Counted from the stretch's first letter, positions 1-13,000 are shown. The stretch: DNA of 64,000 bases from Ailanthus altissimus (GCA_946807835.1 OX327702.1:4216001-4280000); one strand, 5' to 3'. Made by a program: numbers and translations. The notes: generated from the sequence alone by a model not told the origin.

Positions 1-440
1 GCAACTCCTCTGTTGAGGATGCATATTTTATCCTTTGGAAGTATTTATTATTTGATGATGTTCTTTTACTTTTACTACAAAGTGAATCCCTCTTGAAATA
101 TGGAAGATCCTATAAGCTCAAACTTTAAGATTTAAAGTCCTTATGGAGGGATTCACTTTTGCTTTTACTACAAAGTGAATCCCTCTTTGGATTGTTGCTA
201 TGCATTATGACTTTAGAGAGCCAATACAAAACTTGCCTCTAACTTCTAGGTTCTGCACCACTGAATTCTAGTTGTTGGCCTAAATGCCGATATATAAATC
301 AGAGTTATGAGAATGGAGTTCTTAATGTGTTTCCTAACTTCTAGTATAGAATCCTAAAATTTTTATTGGATATTTGTTATATGTTAAGGCTTGCTTCCTA
401 AGGGTGTGATAAACCTTACAACGAAAGCTTTGGCATTTTC
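1..440. other. Non-coding left edge with a short direct repeat
   Basis: No gene is visible. A segment reading tttactacaaagtgaatccc occurs twice, near 70-96 and 160-186, separated by about 90 bp. From about 380 onward the text begins to resemble a very degenerate unit of the 132-bp tandem repeat that follows. Confidence 0.5.
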
Positions 441-840
441 TTTAAATGGCTTGGATGCTATGACCCGTCTCCACTTGATAAAGCTTTATATCTTAAGTTT
501 GGATATAGTTCTCTATATAAAAGAAGCTGGGGAATATTTTCCCAAGTTTTAGCTTGATGGCTTCTATAAAATACCTCCCTAACCCAGATGCTATAACCCG
601 TCCTCACTTGATAAGGCTTTACTTCTTAAGTTTGGATATAATATTATGTATAGAGAAAGGCTGACAAGGTCTTCCCAAGTTTTACTCAATGGCCTCTACA
701 AAATACCTTTATGGCACGGATACAGTGACCCAACGCTGCTTAATTGGGCCTTACTTCCTAAGGTTAGATATATTGCTTTATATAAAGGAAGCTCGATGAG
801 GTCTTCTCAAGTTTTAGCTCGATGACCTCTATAGGGTATC
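440..840. repeat. ~132-bp tandem repeat, left part (about 3 units)
   Basis: Corresponding points of successive units fall near 454, 587 and 719, so the period is 132-133 bp. Each unit carries the sequence around 'gatgctatgacccgtctcc', a 'taagtttggatata' block and a 'gatggcctctataaa' block. Units differ by scattered substitutions. The array stops at 840, where Copia element A begins, and resumes at 5644. This is a minisatellite or small satellite, not coding. Confidence 0.8.
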
Positions 841-1558
841 TGTTGAAGCAAAAGTACACAAATAAGCAAAATCACCCAAGCAATATATGCAGAACAAGTA
901 ATTAAGGAATAAAGAGAGAAGGGGTAGAATAAGAACACACAAAGAATTACGCGGTTCGGCAACTTGTCTACATCTATGGCGGATCAAGATCATACTATTC
1001 TCTTATTATGAATCACAAGGCACTCATAAAGTATGCCTCTTACAAAAAGATCACAAAGAAAATTCTCTCAGTCACTCTAGGGATTTTCTCTCACAAAAAA
1101 CCACAAAGATTGATGATGATCACTAAGATTTCTCAACCTATCACAAAGATTGTACCTTTATCACAAAGATGTGTTTACAAGCCAATTGATAGCCTTTATA
1201 TAAGCTTTGGGACATCCTAGGTTTATCCTATACGTGTGGGAGTTGTATTAGGGAGTCCTGGAGCAAGTGGGAGATGAAATATAAAAATTTCCTTATTTCG
1301 GGATATTGTTCCCGTCTTCAGCGCCGCGGTGCTGGCATACCCGTCTGAGCACTGCAGCGTTCGTCGCCTGACACCGCGATGCTCAGTTACTGGATTAAGC
1401 GCTGCGGCGCCCACGCCTAGTTGCCGAGGCACTGGTGTTTGGTGTGCCCTTCTTCATTTTTTGCCTCCTTTCACATCCGTCTTCGATCCGTGCACACCCT
1501 ACGCATTTGGCTTACTCTCCAAATCATATCCCGATGATTTTCAATCAATATTCTCACA
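841..1558 (-). repeat. 3' LTR of Copia A
   Basis: Begins tgttgaagc and ends ctcaca in window orientation, which gives TG...CA ends. It matches the repeat at 4938-5643 over its whole length, with many substitutions. It contains a GC-rich block (about 1320-1430) rich in gcgccgcggcgct-like words, in contrast to its AT-rich surroundings. Confidence 0.92.
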
Positions 1559-1570
1559 AATCCCCTCCTT
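1559..1570 (-). other. Polypurine tract of Copia A
   Basis: On the minus strand the bases read aaggaggggatt, directly before the 3' LTR. This is the expected primer for plus-strand DNA synthesis. Confidence 0.85.
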
Positions 1571-1627
1571 GATTCAAAATCAACCACAAAGCAACTCGAT
1601 CTCTTATTTTCGCTTCTTTGGTCACCC

Positions 1628-4600
1628 TCACAAAGTAGCGACTCCGGTTAAGTTCTTGTATAGGACAAACTTAACCGAGGTCAGTGACTTAGTCAATATA
1701 TCAGCAGGGTTTTCAGATGACGCTATCTTTGTTAGACTAACTTCATCACTTAAAAAAATCTCTCAAATGTAATAGAGCCTCACATCAATGTGTTTCGACC
1801 TCTCGTGGAACACTTGATGCTTGTTTAGGTGTATAGCACTTTGGCTATCACAATATATACTGGTGTTCACATCTTTACTAGTCAATACCTCCGTACATAT
1901 GCCTTTTAACTACACGGTCTCCTTGATAGCTTCACCAACAGCTATGTACTCTACCTCTGTGGTAGAGAGTGCAACCACATGTTGTAGAACTAATCTCCAA
2001 CACACACTACACCCAAACACTGTGAATATGTAGCCCGTTAACGATCTTATCTTGTCTAGATCACCTGCATAATCTGAGTCTACGTACCTTCTTACCATTT
2101 CATTGCTGTCTTCATCCCTCTTATATATCAACCCGTGATTTGACGTCCTCTTGAGATATCTCATAATTCACTTTATTGCAAGCTAGTGATCTTTATCCAG
2201 ATTTGCCATGTATATACTCACCACACTCACAGCCTATGCTATGCTTAGTCTTGTGCAAACCATTGCATATATGATGCTCCCCACAGTGTTTGCATATGGT
2301 ACTTTACTCATCTGTAGTTTCTCTTCTTTAGATGTTGGCGACTGTGCTGTTGAAAGTCTAAAATGCATAGCCAAAGGAGTAGAGATAGCCTTTGCGTTGG
2401 ACATACCAAACTTCTCCAGAATTTTAACTATATATCGCTGTTGGGACAAGAAGATAACATCTCTTCTTTCCCTCATAATATCTATACATAAAATTCTCTT
2501 TGCTGCTCTCAAATCCTTCATTTCAAACTCGCCACTTAACTTCTTCTTGAGCTTCTGTATTTTTTTCATATTCTTGCATGCGATCAACATATCATCGACG
2601 TATAGAAGAAAATACATTATCCCATAACTTATGTTCTTGAAGTACACGCATCTGTCATACTTGCTCCTACTAAAGCCACAAGCCATCATAAACTCATTAA
2701 ATCTCATATATCACTGTCTAGGTGATTGCTTTAATCCGTAAAATGATTTCTTTAGCAAACAAGCATAATCTTCTTTGGGCACAGGTTCTTCTTTCTCATC
2801 TTCTTGGGATATTATCAGCATCGTCATCTCATCGAATGTCACGTCATGACTTATGATACTCCCTGGTAGTGTCAAGTCTTTACACCATACCTTGTATCCT
2901 TTAACTCCTTTGGGATATCCTATGAATACCCCTTTGATAGCTCTAGGCTCCAACTTCTCCTCCTTAACATGTACAAAGGCAGGGCAACCAAATATTCTGA
3001 GATGGTCATACTTCAGAGGATTGCCAGACCATTTTTCTTCTAGCGTATTAAAGTCAATTGTTGATGAGGGACTTCTATTGATCAAGTAAGCTGCAGTCAC
3101 TACAACTTCTCCCCAGAATGTCTTGAACATCTTTGCATTGGTAAGCATGCATCTAACCCTTTTAAGTTGGGTCCTGTTCATTCTCTCAGCTATACCATTC
3201 TGCTGTGCTGTTGATCTTACTATTCTATGTCTTGCAATCTCATGCTTGGCACAAAATCCATCAAACTCTCTGTTGCAAAATTCGAGGCCGTTGTCAGTCC
3301 TTAGCCTCTTTACCCTTTTGCCAGTCTGATTCTCAATAAGAACCCTCAAAGTCTTGGATACTTCAAAGGCTTGATCCTTGCTCTTCAACACATAGACCCA
3401 TAGCTTCCTCGAATAGTCATCAATTAAGCTGAGAAAATACCTGGCACCACCACGAGTAGCTGTCTGAGCTGGTCCCCAAAGATCTGAGTGTATATAGTCA
3501 AAAGTCCCATTAGTCTTATGCTTGCCAGTACTAAACCTTACCCTACGTGTTTTCCCAAGCACACAATACTCACAAAATTCTAAGGGCTGGAACTTATCTT
3601 CTCCAAACGCTTTTTGACTGAATAACTCCTTTAGGTTTCTCTCGCCTAAGTGTGCCAGTCTAAGATGCCACAATTTGGTTTGCATACTCTCATCATCTAC
3701 AGAGAATAGTGTAGAACCACTTATGACTTCACCCTTAAGCACATAAACCCCTTTGCGCTTCTCTCATCTCATCACCACCATGGAACCTTTCAAAACTCTT
3801 AAAATTCCTCCGTCTATCCTGATGGAACACCCATTCTGGTCTAAAGTCCTTAGTGAGATCAAGTTTCTCTTCAAGTCAGGAACATACCTAACATCTGTCA
3901 ACTCTTTCACTCGCCCATCATATAGCCTAATTTTAATACTATAAATTTCCATCATTTGACATGCAATGTCATTACCCATTAAGACCTTACTACCACTAAT
4001 AGGCTGAAAATTTGTAAACCAAGACTTGTGTGGACACATGTGAAAAGTACAACCAGAATCAAGAACCTATTGTTCAGAGTTCTTACCATCAGTAGCGATG
4101 AGTGTCTCTGCGCTGTTATAGCTATCACTATAGACAAGCGCAGCATTCGCTTTCTTCTTGTCTTGTGTTCTCTTCTCAGGACAGTCTTTTATGAAGTGCC
4201 CCTCTTGCTTGCAGCAATAGCACTTCCTAGGAGTCTTAGACTTCGACCTTGAGCCTTTTTTCTTCCCATCTCTATATGAGGGCATTCCTCTTACAGATAA
4301 TCTTTCTGCATTGCCCTCGGTCTACTTTCATAATAACTTTGAGTTTAATGATGATTTCACATCACTCATCGTTAAACTCTCTCTGTCATAGAGTAGCGTA
4401 TCAACAAAACTCTCATAGCTCTTAGGGAGTGAACACAACAGGATATTTGCTCTATCTTCATCTTCTATCTTGATGTTGATAGACTCAAGATTAAGGATGA
4501 TCTTATTAAAGTTGTCTATATGATCTTTCATCGGCGTCCCATCTGACATGGACAGCTGATACAGCTTCTTCTTTATATGTAATTTGTTGGCCAACGATTT

Positions 4601-4906
4601 CCTCATATAAAGAGAGTCAAGCTTCTTCCAAAGACCTATTGCCGTCGTCTCACCTGCTACTTCCCTCAGTACTTCATCGTTCAATGACAGAACGATTGTG
4701 CTATGAGCTCTTTCTTGAATGTCCTTTCTTTCTGCTTTATCTTTAGATGACTCTAGCTTCTTTTCTTCATCACTAAATGGAGCTGCAGTCTCCTCTAATG
4801 CCGAACCAAGCCTTTGGCTCACTAACAACGTCTTAACCTTCATCTTTCACAAATTAAAGTCATTCGTACCGTTGAATTTCTCTACCTCATACTTGGGTGT
4901 GGCCAT
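1628..4906 (-). pseudogene. gag-pol polyprotein remnant of Copia A
   Basis: Starting from ATG at 4906, one reading frame carries all Copia domains in order: gag (about 4906-4330), a CCHC zinc knuckle (C-x2-C-x4-H-x4-C near 4200), an aspartic protease with DSG near 4050, and an integrase (3742-2790). The integrase has H-x-H/C-x2-C zinc residues and the D, D (in RTDNG) and E catalytic positions. Reverse transcriptase with YVDD near 2590 and RNase H (2164 to about 1640) follow. The frame is kept throughout and is broken only by in-frame stops, for example near 4848, 4065, 2708 and 1910. The N-terminal half of reverse transcriptase is missing: integrase C-terminal text runs straight into the YGLKQSPRQ block. 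Family polyproteins are usually about 1,300 residues; about 1,090 codons remain here. Confidence 0.92.
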
Positions 4907-4915
4907 GTCTACTTA

Positions 4916-4934
4916 GAACCAAGCTCTGATACCA
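4916..4934 (-). other. Primer binding site (tRNA-Met) of Copia A
   Basis: The minus strand reads tggtatcagagcttggttc, complementary to the 3' end of plant initiator tRNA-Met. It lies 3 bp inside the 5' LTR. Confidence 0.92.
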
Positions 4935-4937
4935 GTT

Positions 4938-5643
4938 TTTTGAAGCAGAAGTACACAAACAAGCAAAATCACCCAAGCAATATATGTAGAACAAGAAATT
5001 AAGGAATAAAGAGAGAAGGGGTAGAAGAAAAACACACAAAGCATTACGTAGTTCGGTAACTTGCCTACATCTACGGCGGATCAAGATCACACTCTTCTCT
5101 TATTATAAATCACAAGGCACTCATAAAGTATGCCTTTGACAGAAAGATTACAAAGAAAACTCTCTCTGTCACTCTAGAGATTTTCTCTCACAAAGAACCA
5201 CAAAGATTGTTGATGATCACTAAGATTTCTTAACCTATCACAAAGATTATACCTTGATCACAAAGATTATACCTTGATCACAAAGATTATACCTTGATCA
5301 AAAAGATGTATTTACAAGCCAATTGATAGCCTTTATATAGGCTTTGAGACATCCTAGGTTTACCCTATACATGTGGGAGTCGTATTAGGGAGTCTTGGAG
5401 CAAGTGGGAGATGAAATAAGGAAGTTTCCTTATTTCAGGATACTGATCCCTTCTCCAGCGCCGCAGCGCTCAGTTACTGGATTCGGCACCGCAGTGCCTA
5501 TGCTTGGTCACCGCGGCGTGGCGCCTGGTGTGCCTTCTTTATTTTTTGCCTTTTTTCATGTCCGTCTTTGATCTGTGCACACCCTACACACTTGGCTTGC
5601 ACTCTAAATCATATCTCGATGATTTTTAATCAATATTCTCACA
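4938..5643 (-). repeat. 5' LTR of Copia A
   Basis: Partner of 841-1558. It contains a perfect 20-bp triplication (5241-5300, unit caaagattataccttgatca) not expanded in the other LTR, and a GC-rich block at about 5455-5530. Confidence 0.92.
5241..5300. repeat. 20-bp x 3 perfect tandem repeat inside LTR
   Basis: Three identical copies of caaagattataccttgatca. The copy in the other LTR of the same element has fewer units, so the expansion happened after insertion. Confidence 0.9.
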
Positions 5644-5945
5644 GTACCTCCCTAGCCCAAGTGCTGTGACTAGTCTCCATTTGACGGGACTTTACTTTCT
5701 AAGTTTGGATGTAGTGCTTTATACAAAGGAAGCTCAGCAAGGTCTTCCTATGTTTTGGCTTGATGGCCTCTATAGAGTGCCTCAATAGCCTAAATGCTGT
5801 GACCTATCTCCCTTTAACGGGGCCTTACTTCTTAAGTTTGGATGTAATGCTCCGTACAAAGGAAGCTCGATGAGGTCTTCCTAAGTTTCGACTCAATGGC
5901 CTCCATAAAGTACCTTCCTTGTTAAGATGTTGTGACTTAAGTTTA
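5644..5945. repeat. ~132-bp tandem repeat, right part
   Basis: Equivalent points fall at about 5660, 5792 and 5925 (period 132-133 bp). The sequence is homologous to 440-840. Together the two parts show an array of at least six units interrupted by Copia A. Confidence 0.8.
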
Positions 5946-5958
5946 GATCAGTGCTAAT

Positions 5959-8075
5959 GTTCAGCAATATCTAAAGAGTTGGAGCATTTTTCTGAAATGG
6001 AACAAAGACCTTAGAATATATTAATAATGATATAATTACAAAGGGTTGCAAATGGTGCTAGAAAATGTCATTATGTAAGTATGTTATAAAATACTATATT
6101 CTTGGTCTATTTTATCGATGTAAGTCTATCGATAAAATCCTAATATATAGATTAGTGTATGTCGATATTTGAATGGTTCAGATAGTTAAGATTAGCAGAC
6201 TATAAGATTAGTAGAAGCTTGTATAGGTATAGGGTATTCAGTGAAGACTAAATACTTAACAGACTCGTGGAGACCTCTAATAGAAATTTTATAAAACCGT
6301 CAATGGAAGCTCTTCTCGAGTTGAATAGTTTTTATGGTCCTTTAACCTGAGCCACGGTGGGCTTATGAGTGATCCACCGTACTTTGGTTCCACATATGTC
6401 AGAAATCTTTTATGGTCTAACCATTATATGTTGTTGGGTATAGTCTAATACTTATGAGTCTGATGTACGTAGATATAAGATTCGTTAGGTCACATAAGTG
6501 AGTTGTATATCTAGATGCTTCAAAATTATATCTCAGAAAGTCTTATGGCCATAAACAATAAGCCCAAGGAAAAAGTTTTACGTGAGGTTAAATAATATTG
6601 TAAAAGTGTTTACTTATATTGTTTATTGAGATACGAATCTAGAGATAAGTTCACAGGTGAGCAAATAAAAATTTGATTGTAAGAATCTATATCTCTGCCC
6701 TTCTAGGATATAAGTGATAGAAGGATTATAAGAATATGGTTAATCTCAGCTTGTATGGTTTAATGTGTCGTTCTGTAATATTCGTAACTTGTGTGTGGGG
6801 CATCGTTCATGAACTTGCAAAAATATTCTGTAAGACAAACGAGTATGAATTTAGGGAGTCTCACAATATGAAGTGTACTTATTAAACACTAGGGTAACAA
6901 ACTAAATCAAATGGTTTAATCCAGGAGATTTTTGGAAGTAGGATTATTTTAATGACCTCTTTGTAAAGTAAAAAATATAATTTGCAAATGTTGCAAATAT
7001 ATCATTTTTTTGCTAGAAAATGTACTTTTGACACATGTTATTAAACTATTGACTCTTGTATTAATTAGATATTATTTTATTTAAATAAACATATGATGTT
7101 TATTATATTATTTTTTAAGGTATGTATTAAACACTTGTCTTGAATAGACATGTGATGTTTATTATATTATTTTTCATGTGACATGTGTTGGACACTCATC
7201 ATAATGGATTAATTAAATAATTAAAGTTTATTTTCTTGTCTTACATTGTTAAGACAAAATATGTATTTTAATATATTATTTTAACTGATGCTTGGGCCAT
7301 TAAGAGAATATTTATCTTAGTTTGAATTATTTATTTAAAAATATTTACATTGAAATGCTTTTAATATTTATTAATATAGTCAAATAAGAAAAATGTTTCA
7401 TTTTGTTAATTTTGAAGAGACAAAATTGGGCCAAGCACTTATTTAATGAAATAAGTATTGTTTTGGTATTTATTAATTCATTTGTAAAAGCATTATCCAA
7501 TTAAATAAAAGAATGGGCTTTTGAAATAATTCTTTTATGGAAAAGAAAGGTAAAGACATGTGTATTTTTCACTTGAGTAATTTTTGCATAAGGTTTATGT
7601 AAAAGAGAAGTGAAAATTCGGCCAAGGGTTCTTTGCACTCTTTGGAAGATATCCAAACATAACAAACACCTCTCCATCTTTTTCTTTCAAGTAAGACTTG
7701 GTAGGAAAAACAAAACGCAAAAAGAGTTTTGTTTCAAGAGTGAAAATAGAGAATTTATTTGCTTAAAGAGTTTAAGCATAAAAACAAAATTCCTACACCA
7801 TAATTTAAGCTACCATTCTAGCTACTCTAATCCCATTAGGTTTTGAAGATTAGAATTGTTCAAGGAATCACTTTAAAGTGAGCTTTGGGAAGTTTTAATC
7901 ATCACCTAATCGTCAGCAAAAGTATGTTTCGAATTACTATAATATTTTGATTCGGTTTAAATTGATGTGTTTATCATATTGAGAAATTTGATTTCTTAAT
8001 TCAGCTGCACATTTTGTATGTATGACATATTTATTACATTGTGATGAACACATTTCACATAGATTCACCTTATAA
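5959..8075 (+). mobile_element. LTR copy related to Copia F (probable solo LTR)
   Basis: This stretch aligns in order with the LTR at 59584-61495. It shares a similar start (tgttcagca against tgttagcac), the 'tatcgatg..gtct' block near 6113, and a long block around 'ggtgggcttatgagtgatc' near 6355-6400. The same order of AT-rich and purine-rich segments follows. I see no primer site or gag-pol after it, which suggests a solo LTR or a truncated copy. The right end is vague (7930-8075). Small ORFs inside it have no family features and I do not consider them genes. Confidence 0.6.
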
Positions 8076-9517
8076 TAATAGCACTTAACAGATATAACCA
8101 AAAGTAAATTAATATAGACGTTAAATTTGAGTTGGTTGATCTGCCAAAAATTCGTCAATAATCTCTTACTTACTTCAGTTGCCTTTGCTTCTCTCTCTAA
8201 ACTTACTCTCATTATGCTCAAATTGCTCTATATGCTTGTGTTGTGTGTCATTTTAAAGGCCGAAACAAGTGGTCTTTATATAAGGAGTAATTAGAGTCTT
8301 GGAGTTATTGTTTTTGTTAGTTTAAGAAATGCCAAACTGCTAGGGAGAAATATCTTTTTCGCTACAGTGCCAACAAATCATCATAGTGTCACTACTCTAC
8401 TATTGCGGTGCTTTTACTATTAATTGAGATCTCTTGTTGCACTCGCGTTACTGAAGCGACAAGTTCTTCACAATTGGGGCAGAAAGTATGTTGACGCTGG
8501 GGTGGTGACTTACAACTTTGAATCTCTTGCATTTTGGTCCCTGTTTCTCCTTTTGTTCCTAAAACTTATAGTTATGCTCAAATTTATCAATTTTTATCGC
8601 TCAAGTCTAATCCCTATAAAATAAACATTTAAGTACATAAATAGCCATTTATTTTCATAAAAATAAATAATCCCTAAATTAAATAGGAATAAATATATGA
8701 TAATTATACCCTTATCATCATCATGATTATTAAGTCATGAAGGTCTTTGCTTCAATTCTTTTATTTTCTTTCATCTCATTTTTTTTTCAAATCTGTTTTT
8801 TTTTTAGTGAATAGTTGCTTGCAAGTTGGCTTTTTGTTCAAGCTTTCCACAGTTAGCGTCACTGAAGTTTTCGGTTTGGAACCTTAAGAAATTACCAAGG
8901 TACCTTTGATCCTTCTCGGGAATTCTAATAACACCATTGTCTTTCTTAAATCTTGTCTTTGACCACTTCTTGAATTCTTAAATAACATCATCCTCCTACA
9001 AAGAAAAATACTTCGATGCTTAAGTTAGTGTTTGATCTAAAAGAATGTGCTATGTTCGGGGAGTTTAGGCAAGCAAGAGGTAAATTGATTTGCTATAAGA
9101 TGCTCTTAGAGAGTACTAAAAGGTTTCAAGAATGCTATGGCTATTATGAGTTGAATTAATTCAATAAATCATGAGAAATCTTATGCTTAAATAGTAGTGG
9201 AAGTAAATCCGTAATAAGATTTGAGTGTGTGTAAACAATGCGTAATATGAAATGAATAGAGGGAATAAAATCAAATTCTAGATCATAATCATGATTGGAT
9301 TTGTTAATCACAGCTAAAAGAGTAGTGAAAATTATAATTCAAATCTAATTCCTCCTTTTCTGCATATTTTTTTTCTTATTTAGGAAAAATCTTAAAAGAA
9401 TAGGTTGAGTTTACTTATTTATTAGATTGTGAGATCAAGGTTTGTCATTTTTGATAACCTTGAGTTTTGTGTCAGGATGTATCAAATTTGACCTTGCTCT
9501 GGGTTAATTCTTAAAAG
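8076..9517. other. Intergenic, one weak candidate exon
   Basis: No intact gene is seen. On the minus strand, about 8995-8890, a stretch bounded by a tttgtag acceptor and a cttg/gtaatt donor reads as a hydrophilic peptide containing KKWSKTRFKKDNGVIRIPE, with one stop near its start. I do not recognise the protein. It may be a decayed exon. Confidence 0.35.
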
Positions 9518-10029
9518 AAAAATGTCATTTTAGTATTTAATTTTATAAATATAAATTAATTTAATATTTTATTTTTTAATATATATTATGTTAGTCTTTA
9601 TAGAGACTTTTTTATAATTTTTTATTATTATTTTTATTTTTAAACAATTATTCTTACAGAGACTAACATAATATATATTAGATAAATAAAAATTAAGTTA
9701 ATATATATTCATAAAATCAAAACTAAAATATCATTTTTCTATTTTAAAATAAAATTCTCATGGAATTTTAATAGTAACTACTTTAAGTGGTGCGCTATAA
9801 AAAAATAAAATAAATTGGAAGTGATGTGGGTTGGTAGGACCTATTCAATTACGGACAAACACCCTGCAAATTCCTTTTTATTTACACAGTTTTCTGCGTG
9901 AAAGTGTTTACTGATCTAAGAAATCATCATCTATTTTATCTTGTAACTTGGTACTATAATTGAGATGCAGAGCGTTAATCTAACCAGAAAAACCAGAAAA
10001 AAAATTCCAGTTCAGAGATTCTCATAGCA
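9480..10029 (+). promoter_or_regulatory. Upstream region of the LRR receptor kinase gene
   Basis: A W-box core (ttgacc, 9488-9493), the usual binding site of WRKY factors, lies just before the MITE. An AT-rich 'tttttatttaca' near 9876-9890 could act as a TATA element. Neither is proven. The start at 10030 follows agcaatgaag, a fair plant start context. Confidence 0.35.
9518..9739. mobile_element. Fold-back MITE upstream of the receptor kinase gene
   Basis: An AT-rich inverted repeat with arms of about 90 bp: the left arm starts aaaatgtcattttag and the right arm ends ctaaaatatcattttt. The inner arm parts ttatgttagtctttatagag and agagactaacataa also pair. This is the structure of a non-autonomous inverted-repeat transposon. 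It ends about 290 bp before the start codon at 10030. Confidence 0.75.
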
Positions 10030-13000
10030 ATGAAGAATACTGAAATTTCGAATGCAGCATTTTTATTTTTCTTCCATTTGCTTTTTCTAATTGACTTTCA
10101 CTTCCATTTTTCCCATTGTGCCAAGCTTGGAAACGAAACAGATAAACTTGCTTTGATCGCTTTCAAAAGTAAGGTAGTTGATGATCCCTTTGGAGCCTTG
10201 AGTACTTGGAACGATTCCCTCGACTTTTGCCAGTGGCAGGGCGTCAGTTGTGCCCATAAACATCGAAGGGTCAGAGCACTGGATCTGCATGAACAGAATT
10301 TGACAGGTACCATTTCTCCTCACATAGGAAACTTAACATTCCTTAGAGCTATCAATCTTCAACAGAACTACTTTTATGGTCAACTCCCACAAGAATTTGG
10401 CTGCTTGTTTCGGCTACGATCCATCATATTCAATCGTAACATGTTTCAAGGAGAGATTCCTGTCAATCTTACTCGTTGTTCAGAACTCAGGATTCTCGAC
10501 TTAGTCGTGAACAAACTTGTAGGAAATATTCCTTCTGAACTGGGCACTCTGTCAAAGTTACGAGGACTTGGACTTGCTAATAACAATCTAACTGGGTTTA
10601 TCCCTCGGTCACTTTCAAACATCTCGGTTTTGCAGCAGCTTTCTCTATCAGAGAACAGTCTCGGTGGCAACATCCCCGTGGAGCTCGGCCAGCTGAAGCG
10701 GCTAAACATGTTCCAAGTCTCTGTAAATTTCTTAACAGGTTCCATTCCTATCCAGCTCTTCAATATCTCCTCGATGGATTACTTTGCCGTAACAGAAAAC
10801 CAACTTGTCGGAGAAATTCCACCTCACATTGGATTTACACTTCCTAATGTCCGTATTCTTCTCATGGGGTCTAACATGTTTACTGGGAAATTACCTCATT
10901 CAATGTCTAATGCAACCAGACTTCAACAGATATCTATTGGATTAAACTCTCTTATAGGGTCGGTACCTGAAAATTTGGGAAGATTGAAAAATCTCACGAT
11001 GCTTAGTTTAGACAGAAATAACCTTGGAAATGGAAAGGGTGATGACCTTAGATTTCTCACTTCTTTGGTGAACTGTACCTACTTAGAAGTACTCAGCCTA
11101 AGCATGAATAATCTAAGTGGGATATTGCCTAATTCCATTGCAAATTTCTCATCCCATCTTACTTATTTATATATGTCAGCGAATCAGATATATGGCACCA
11201 TCCCAACTGGCATTGGGATTCTAAAAAGTTTGATTATAATTGCCTTTGAGGAGAATTTTCTTACAGGAAAAATTCCAACTTCTGTTGGAAATCTCCGGAA
11301 ATTACAAGTATTGTCTTTGTTTAGAAACAAATTCTCAGGAGAAATTCCTCCATCTCTTGGGAATTTAACCTTCTTGACAGAGCTCAGTTTACAACGAAAC
11401 TCCTTACAAGGAAGCATACCTTCAGCTTTAGGAAACTGCCAGGAATTACAAACATTGGATCTCTCAAAAAACAATCTTTCTGGTACAATACCTAGTCAGG
11501 TTATTAGTCTAACTTCATTATCAACAGGGCTGGACTTGTCTCTCAACCAATTAACTGGTCCCATACCAATGGAAGTGGGCAGCCTGAAAAGTATTCGAGC
11601 GTTAGACTTATCGAAGAACAAGTTATCAGGTGAAATTCCAAGTTCACTAGCTGGTTGTGTTAGCCTGGAAAGCCTATGTTTGAGTGGTAATTCCTTTCGA
11701 GGGCCTATCACCCCATCTTTGGGTTCTTTAAAAGGTCTTCAAGAGCTTGATCTTTCACTTAACAACTTTTCTGGAAAAATCCCAAATTTTCTTGATAACT
11801 TTCTCTTTCTGCAAAGCTTGAATCTTTCCTTCAACAATCTAGAGGGAGAGGTACCAAAAGAAGGGATCTTTAAGAATGCAAGTGCAATTTCAATCATAGG
11901 AAACAATAAACTTTGTGGTGGAATCCGAGAATTGCATTTACACAGTTGTCAATCCAGGGCTTCCAGGAATTTTTGGCAACGACGCACTTTCAAAATCTTG
12001 ACAGTTTCCTTGAGTATTTGTTTACTTTCACTGTGTGCTCTAGTAATACTCCGTTGGCAGAAGAGAAAAAGAAGAAGTGACGCTTTGATTAATCCTCCTA
12101 TGTCAATGGAGGATATGCATTTGAGGATTTCTTATGCAGAGCTCCTAAACGTTACAGATGGATTCTCCTCTACCAATTTGATAGGCACTGGAGGCTATGG
12201 TTTCGTGTACAAAGGCAGTCTCGGTCCCAAAGGAACAACAATTGCAGTGAAAGTGCTAGATCTTCAACAAAGGGGAGCTTCGAAAAGTTTCATAGCTGAG
12301 TGTGAAGCCTTGAGGAGCATCCGACATCGTAATCTTGTAAAAATAATCACCTCTTGCTCAAGTGTGGATGCCAAAGGCATTGAGTTCAAGGCTTTAGTTT
12401 ATGAGTTCATGCCTAATGGGAGTTTAGAGAAGTGGTTACATCATAATCAAGATGAGCAGAATCAGAGGGCAAACTTGAAATTGATGCAAAGGCTGTGCAT
12501 AGCCATTGATGTAGCTAATGCATTGGAGTATCTTCATCATGGGTGCGACACACAAATTGTTCATTGTGATCTTAAGCCAAGCAACGTTTTACTCGACAAT
12601 GTAATGGTTGCCCATGTTGCTGATTTTGGGTTGGCAAGGCTCCTTCATCATAATACTCCAGATCAAACCAGCACAAGCAGGGTAAAAGGATCTATTGGTT
12701 ATTTAGCTCCAGGTAACCAATCTCATATCATAATTAAAGTGAAAACATTTAAGTATATTTAGTCAATTTTAAGCATCTTATATAAATGTTCCTGGCTAAG
12801 GAAAAATGCTTAATGCACAGAGTATGCCGCTTTGGGTGAGGTTTCAACATATGGAGATGTGTACAGTTTTGGCATCCTGTTGTTGGAAATGTTCACTGGC
12901 AGGAGACCAACTGATGACATGTTTAAGGAAGGCCTTAATCTTCACAGCTTTGCAAAGATGGCTCTTCCAAATCAAGTAGCAGAAATAATCGACCCAACCA

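Larger units (their letters stand above)
841..5643 (-). mobile_element. Copia LTR retrotransposon A, decayed
   Basis: A Ty1/Copia element in minus orientation with two LTRs of about 0.7 kb, a tRNA-Met primer site, a polypurine tract and a gag-pol remnant. The flanks are gtatc (836-840) and gtacc (5644-5648), a 5-bp target-site duplication with one mismatch. It lies inside a 132-bp tandem repeat array, so it is younger than that array. Its 4.8-kb length is short for Copia because part of the reverse transcriptase is deleted. It cannot be autonomous now. Confidence 0.93.

Noticed and set aside
1008..1772. ORFs of 70 and 147 codons in the left flank of Copia A
   Set aside because: They fall in the LTR and in the RNase H region of the element, which is coded on the other strand.
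2208..2627. 139-codon plus-strand ORF rich in Ile, Leu and Ser
   Set aside because: It is the shadow of the reverse transcriptase coded on the minus strand.
12713..12820. Receptor kinase truncated by a stop at 12762
   Set aside because: Continuous reading runs into an intron; gt/ag sites restore the APE motif and the rest of the kinase.
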